Shown: positions 61,018 through 64,000 of the stretch, piece after piece | Layout of the letters: the number at the start of each line of letters is the position of its first letter | Numbering within the stretch: the first letter of the stretch is position 1 | NCBI GenBank assembly: GCA_029624765.1 | Contig: JARSSO010000059.1 | Coordinates: 124,001-188,000, forward strand | Reading direction: 5' to 3' | Source of the DNA: Candidatus Contendibacter sp. | GTDB taxonomy: Bacteria; Pseudomonadota; Gammaproteobacteria; Competibacterales; Competibacteraceae | DNA: 64,000 nucleotides | The notes under the pieces: generated by a model | Told to the model about the DNA's origin: nothing | Databases searched by the model: none | Seen by the model: the letters and a program-made list of their open reading frames with translations, nothing else | Translations under genes and position numbers: made by a program

Positions 61018-62889
61018 ATGTCCACTCCGTACACCCTCAATCAATATCCCTGGTGGAAGTACCTGCTGATCGGCCTGGTGATGCTTTGGGGCCTGATCTT
61101 CGCTTTGCCCAATCTGTTCGGCGAGGATCCCGCCGTGCAGATTTCCGGCGCGCGCGCCAACATCGCCATCGACGCGGCGTTCCAGAACCGGGTCGCCGCC
61201 CTGCTCGACGCCGACAAGCTGTCTCCCAAACGGTTGGAACTGGAGGGCGGCCGTCTGCTGATCCGCTTCCCCGACACCGAAGCGCAACTCAAGGCCGCCG
61301 ACATCCTCAAGGACCGGTTGGGCCGCGACCACATCGTGGCCTTGAACCTGGCCTCATCGGCGCCGGGCTTCCTGCGGGCCATGGGCCTGAATCCGATGTA
61401 TCTGGGCCTCGATCTGCGCGGCGGCGTGCATTTTCTGATGCAGGTCGACATGGACGCCACCCTCAAGCAGATCGAGGATAGCTACGTCGATGAGATTCGC
61501 GTCCAGTTGCGCGATGCGAAAGTGCAATATGCGTCGGTGGGCCGCGCCGCCGGCGGCGGCGTGCAGGTGGAATTCAAGGATGAAGCCGAACGCGACAAGG
61601 CCGCTCAGGCGCTGGCCAAGCAACTGCCGAACCTGCAACGGAGCGAACCCGATCCGTTGAGCCTGAAACTGACCCTTGGCGAGCGCGAGATCAAGGAAAA
61701 GCGTGACTTCGCCCTACAGCAGAACATCACGACCCTGCGCAACCGGGTCAACGAACTGGGCGTGGCCGAGCCGATCATCCAGCAGCAGGGCAGCGACCGC
61801 ATCGTGGTGCAGCTCCCCGGCGTGCAAGACACCGCCCGCGCCAAGGAAATCCTCGGAGCCACCGCCACCCTGGAATTCCGCCTGGCGGACGAGGAGAACG
61901 ACTGGAACCAGGCCGCTTCCACTGGTCGCGCCCCAATTAATTCACGACTTTACAAGGACCGTAACGGCCGGCCGGTCCTGCTGCAAAAGCGGGTGATGCT
62001 GACCGGCGACTCCATCGTCGACGCCGCCTCCGGCCTCGACCAGCAGAGCGGTGGGCCGGCGGTGTACGTGACCCTGGACGGCAAGGGCGCCAAGCGCATG
62101 GAAGACGCCACCAAGGACAACATCGGCAAGCGCATGGGCGTGGTGTTCATCGAGAACAAGACCGAAACCAAGCGGGTGGACGGCGAGTTGAAGAAGACCG
62201 CCTACACCGTCGAGGAAGTGATCAACGTCGCCACCATCCGCGACCGGTTGAGCCGGCGCTTCCAGATCACCGGTCTGGACAGCACCCGCGAGGCGCGCGA
62301 TCTGGCGTTGCTGTTGCGGGCCGGGGCGCTGGCCAGTCCCATCGAGATCATCGAGGAGCGCACGGTCGGTCCGAGCGCCGGCAAGGAGAACATCGCTCAG
62401 GGCTTCCGCGCCGCGGTGATCGCCCTGGTGGTCATCGCCGTCTTCATGACCTGGCGCTACAAGAACTTCGGCCTGATCGCCACCGCCGCGCTGGCCGCGA
62501 ACGTGGTGCTGATCATCGCTGCCCTGTCCATGCTGCAAGCGACGCTCACCCTGCCTGGCATCGCCGGCATCGTATTGACCATGGGCATGGCGGTGGACGC
62601 CAACGTGCTGATCTACGAGCGCATCCGCGAAGAGCTGCGCAACGGCAACACTCCGCAGGCGGCGATTCACGCCGGCTTCGACCGGGCCTTCGACACCATC
62701 CTCGACTCCAACCTGACCACTCTGATCGCGGCGATCATGCTGTTCGGCTTCGGCACCGGCCCGATCAAGGGCTTCGCGGTGACGCTCAGCATCGGCATCC
62801 TGACCTCGATGTTCACGGCGGTCACCGGCTCGCGGGCGCTGGTCAATCTCATCTACGGCGGCCGCAAGCTGCAAAAACTGACCGTCTGA
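61018..62889 (+). CDS. secD: Protein translocase subunit SecD
   Basis: 623 residues, six-helix RND-type subunit that uses proton motive force to pull proteins through SecYEG. First helix at about 12-30 (LLIGLVMLWGLIFALPNLFG). The large periplasmic P1 domain begins with YLGLDLRGGVHFLMQVDMDA, and the head region includes LRNRVNELGVAEPIIQQQGS. Membrane block from about 460 includes GIVLTMGMAVDANVLIYERI, the conserved D-x-N motif. 46 bases after yajC and 18 before secF. Confidence 0.97.
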   Translation: MSTPYTLNQYPWWKYLLIGLVMLWGLIFALPNLFGEDPAVQISGARANIAIDAAFQNRVAALLDADKLSPKRLELEGGRLLIRFPDTEAQLKAADILKDRLGRDHIVALNLASSAPGFLRAMGLNPMYLGLDLRGGVHFLMQVDMDATLKQIEDSYVDEIRVQLRDAKVQYASVGRAAGGGVQVEFKDEAERDKAAQALAKQLPNLQRSEPDPLSLKLTLGEREIKEKRDFALQQNITTLRNRVNELGVAEPIIQQQGSDRIVVQLPGVQDTARAKEILGATATLEFRLADEENDWNQAASTGRAPINSRLYKDRNGRPVLLQKRVMLTGDSIVDAASGLDQQSGGPAVYVTLDGKGAKRMEDATKDNIGKRMGVVFIENKTETKRVDGELKKTAYTVEEVINVATIRDRLSRRFQITGLDSTREARDLALLLRAGALASPIEIIEERTVGPSAGKENIAQGFRAAVIALVVIAVFMTWRYKNFGLIATAALAANVVLIIAALSMLQATLTLPGIAGIVLTMGMAVDANVLIYERIREELRNGNTPQAAIHAGFDRAFDTILDSNLTTLIAAIMLFGFGTGPIKGFAVTLSIGILTSMFTAVTGSRALVNLIYGGRKLQKLTV

Positions 62890-62907
62890 ACGGAACGGGA
62901 TACGGTT

Positions 62908-63849
62908 ATGGGACGATTCAGTCTCTACAACACCAACATCGATTTTCTGCGCTGGCGCAAGCTGGCGATGGCCTGGTCGATCATCGTGCTGCTGATTGCA
63001 GTCGGCTCGCTGCTGGTCCGAGGCATGGACTTGGGGCTGGACTTCACCGGCGGCACGGTGATCGAAGTGCAATATCCGCAGCCGGTGGAAATTCCCAAGG
63101 TCCGCGAGACCCTGGCCAAGGTCGGCTTCGGCGACGCCCAGACTCAGCATTTCGGCACCTCGCGCGACGTGCTGATCCGCATCCCCCCTCGTCACGGTCA
63201 GGGTAACGCCGCCACGTTGAGCAACGACGTGTTGCACGCCCTGCAAGCTGCCGAGGGCGGGGCTGGGGCCATGTTGGCGCGGGCGGAGTTCGTCGGCCCC
63301 CAGGTGGGCCAGGAACTGGTCGAACAGGGCGGACTGGCGGCCCTGGGCGCGCTGGCGGGTATCCTGATCTACGTGATGTTTCGCTTCGAATGGCGACTGG
63401 CGCTTGGCACCATCGCCGCCACCGTCCACGACGTGATCTTCACCGTCGGCTGGTTTTCGCTGTTCCAGATCGAGTTCGATCTGACGGTGCTGGCGGCGGT
63501 GCTGGCGGTGATCGGCTACTCGGTCAACGATACCGTGGTGGTGCTGGACCGCATCCGTGAGAATTTCCGCAAGCGGCGCAAGGGCACCGCCATGGAAATC
63601 ATGAATCTGTCGATCAACGAAACGCTCTCGCGCACCATCATGACCAGTTTCGTCACCCTGCTGTCGGTCATCGTGATGTATTTCTTTGGCGGTGTCGTGA
63701 TGCGAGGTTTCTCGATCGCCATGATCGTCGGCATCGTGGTGGGCACCTACTCGTCCATCTACATCGCCAGCGCCAGCGCCCTGTATCTGGGCGTCAGCCG
63801 CGAGGATCTGCTGCCCCGCGCGCGGGAGGCGGTGGACGACCGCCCCTGA
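62908..63849 (+). CDS. secF: Protein translocase subunit SecF
   Basis: 313 residues. First helix AMAWSIIVLLIAVGSLLVRG, then GLDFTGGTVIEV. Membrane block with AVLAVIGYSVNDTVVVLDRI, RENFRKRR, NETLSRTIMTSFVTLLSVIV and FFGGVVMRGFSIAMIVGIVV. Partner of SecD. After the stop, 151 bases to the window edge show no supported gene. Confidence 0.97.
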   Translation: MGRFSLYNTNIDFLRWRKLAMAWSIIVLLIAVGSLLVRGMDLGLDFTGGTVIEVQYPQPVEIPKVRETLAKVGFGDAQTQHFGTSRDVLIRIPPRHGQGNAATLSNDVLHALQAAEGGAGAMLARAEFVGPQVGQELVEQGGLAALGALAGILIYVMFRFEWRLALGTIAATVHDVIFTVGWFSLFQIEFDLTVLAAVLAVIGYSVNDTVVVLDRIRENFRKRRKGTAMEIMNLSINETLSRTIMTSFVTLLSVIVMYFFGGVVMRGFSIAMIVGIVVGTYSSIYIASASALYLGVSREDLLPRAREAVDDRP

Positions 63850-64000
63850 ATCGAACTGGGAGAGAGATCGAGTTCTCCACGCTGGCCTCGGGCACGGGTC
63901 CGGTCGAGAACCCGTCGCGACACGGCCAGGCATGATCGTTGCGGGGAGCCGCGCGATTGGGGTTCTTTTCGCGACATGGTTCCCCGGAGGGATTTGGCTT

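Noticed and set aside
61942-63933. 663-residue open frame on the minus strand opposite secD and secF
   Set aside because: His/Asp/Gln-rich antisense shadow; secD and secF are unmistakable on the other strand.
63850-64000. Possible gene start at the right edge
   Set aside because: No frame with recognisable protein or ribosome site in the last 151 bases.

Overview
The window is about 64 kb of GC-rich chromosome from a gammaproteobacterium. Several conserved blocks show this: ygfB / TIGR02449 / zapA / 6S RNA / 5-formyl-THF cyclo-ligase; pepP-ubiH-visC-like; yajC-secD-secF; alaC-hom; trpGDC; and an enterobacterial-type SpeD. The XanB2-type chorismatase and the aryl-polyene (xanthomonadin-like) locus recall Xanthomonas. 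The porins, the prpE and acyl-CoA genes and the dispersed palindromic repeats would also fit a Competibacter/Contendobacter-like or other environmental gammaproteobacterium. I cannot assign a genus from sequence alone. No tRNA, rRNA, CRISPR array, insertion sequence or prophage was recognised.

Layout. 1-5.5 kb (minus strand): the edge-truncated ribF, a B12-binding radical SAM protein, a decayed nuclease fragment with repeats, and a fatty-acid CoA ligase with an ECH-like protein. 5.7-8.2 kb: an orphan FixJ/NarL-type regulator and an AlbA_2 ATP-binding protein. 8.4-13.1 kb: trpG-trpD-trpC, an OsmC-like protein, speD and an N-formylglutamate amidohydrolase. 13.2-18.6 kb (minus): alaC-hom-RpfE-like-recJ. 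18.9-21.9 kb (minus): prpE and mdh. 22.2-27.7 kb: cysZ-like, waaA and an MscK-like channel. 27.7-33.9 kb (minus): a tightly packed ygfB-pepP-ubiH-visC-like-HicB-like-ABC transporter run. 34.0-38.5 kb: TIGR02449, zapA, 6S RNA and ygfA on plus; ilvA on minus; rpiA and a heptad-repeat nuclease-like protein on plus. 38.6-41.2 kb (minus): two paralogous porins, each with its own promoter and terminator.

42.3-56.1 kb is the most distinctive region. It appears to be a complete aryl-polyene pigment locus: AMP ligase, two hotdog dehydratases, methyltransferase, chorismatase, acyl carrier protein, LPLAT-type acyltransferase, LolA-like carrier, MMPL exporter, ketosynthase with a Cys-less chain-length-factor-like partner, FabG, glycosyltransferase and a small lipoprotein. 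A NodB polysaccharide deacetylase and a DUF218 (YdcF/ElyC) protein sit inside the main operon. Expected logic: chorismate gives hydroxybenzoate, which is activated and loaded on ACP, extended by KS/KR/DH cycles, transferred to a lipid or sugar carrier and exported to the outer membrane.

56.4-63.9 kb: a DEAD-box helicase / RRM pair, a palindromic repeat element, pbpC and yajC-secD-secF. Two dispersed repeat families occur: a 109-119 bp element with paired hairpins (2786, 58062), and a short G/C palindrome that has entered coding sequence twice (ribF C-terminus; chain-length-factor-like gene).
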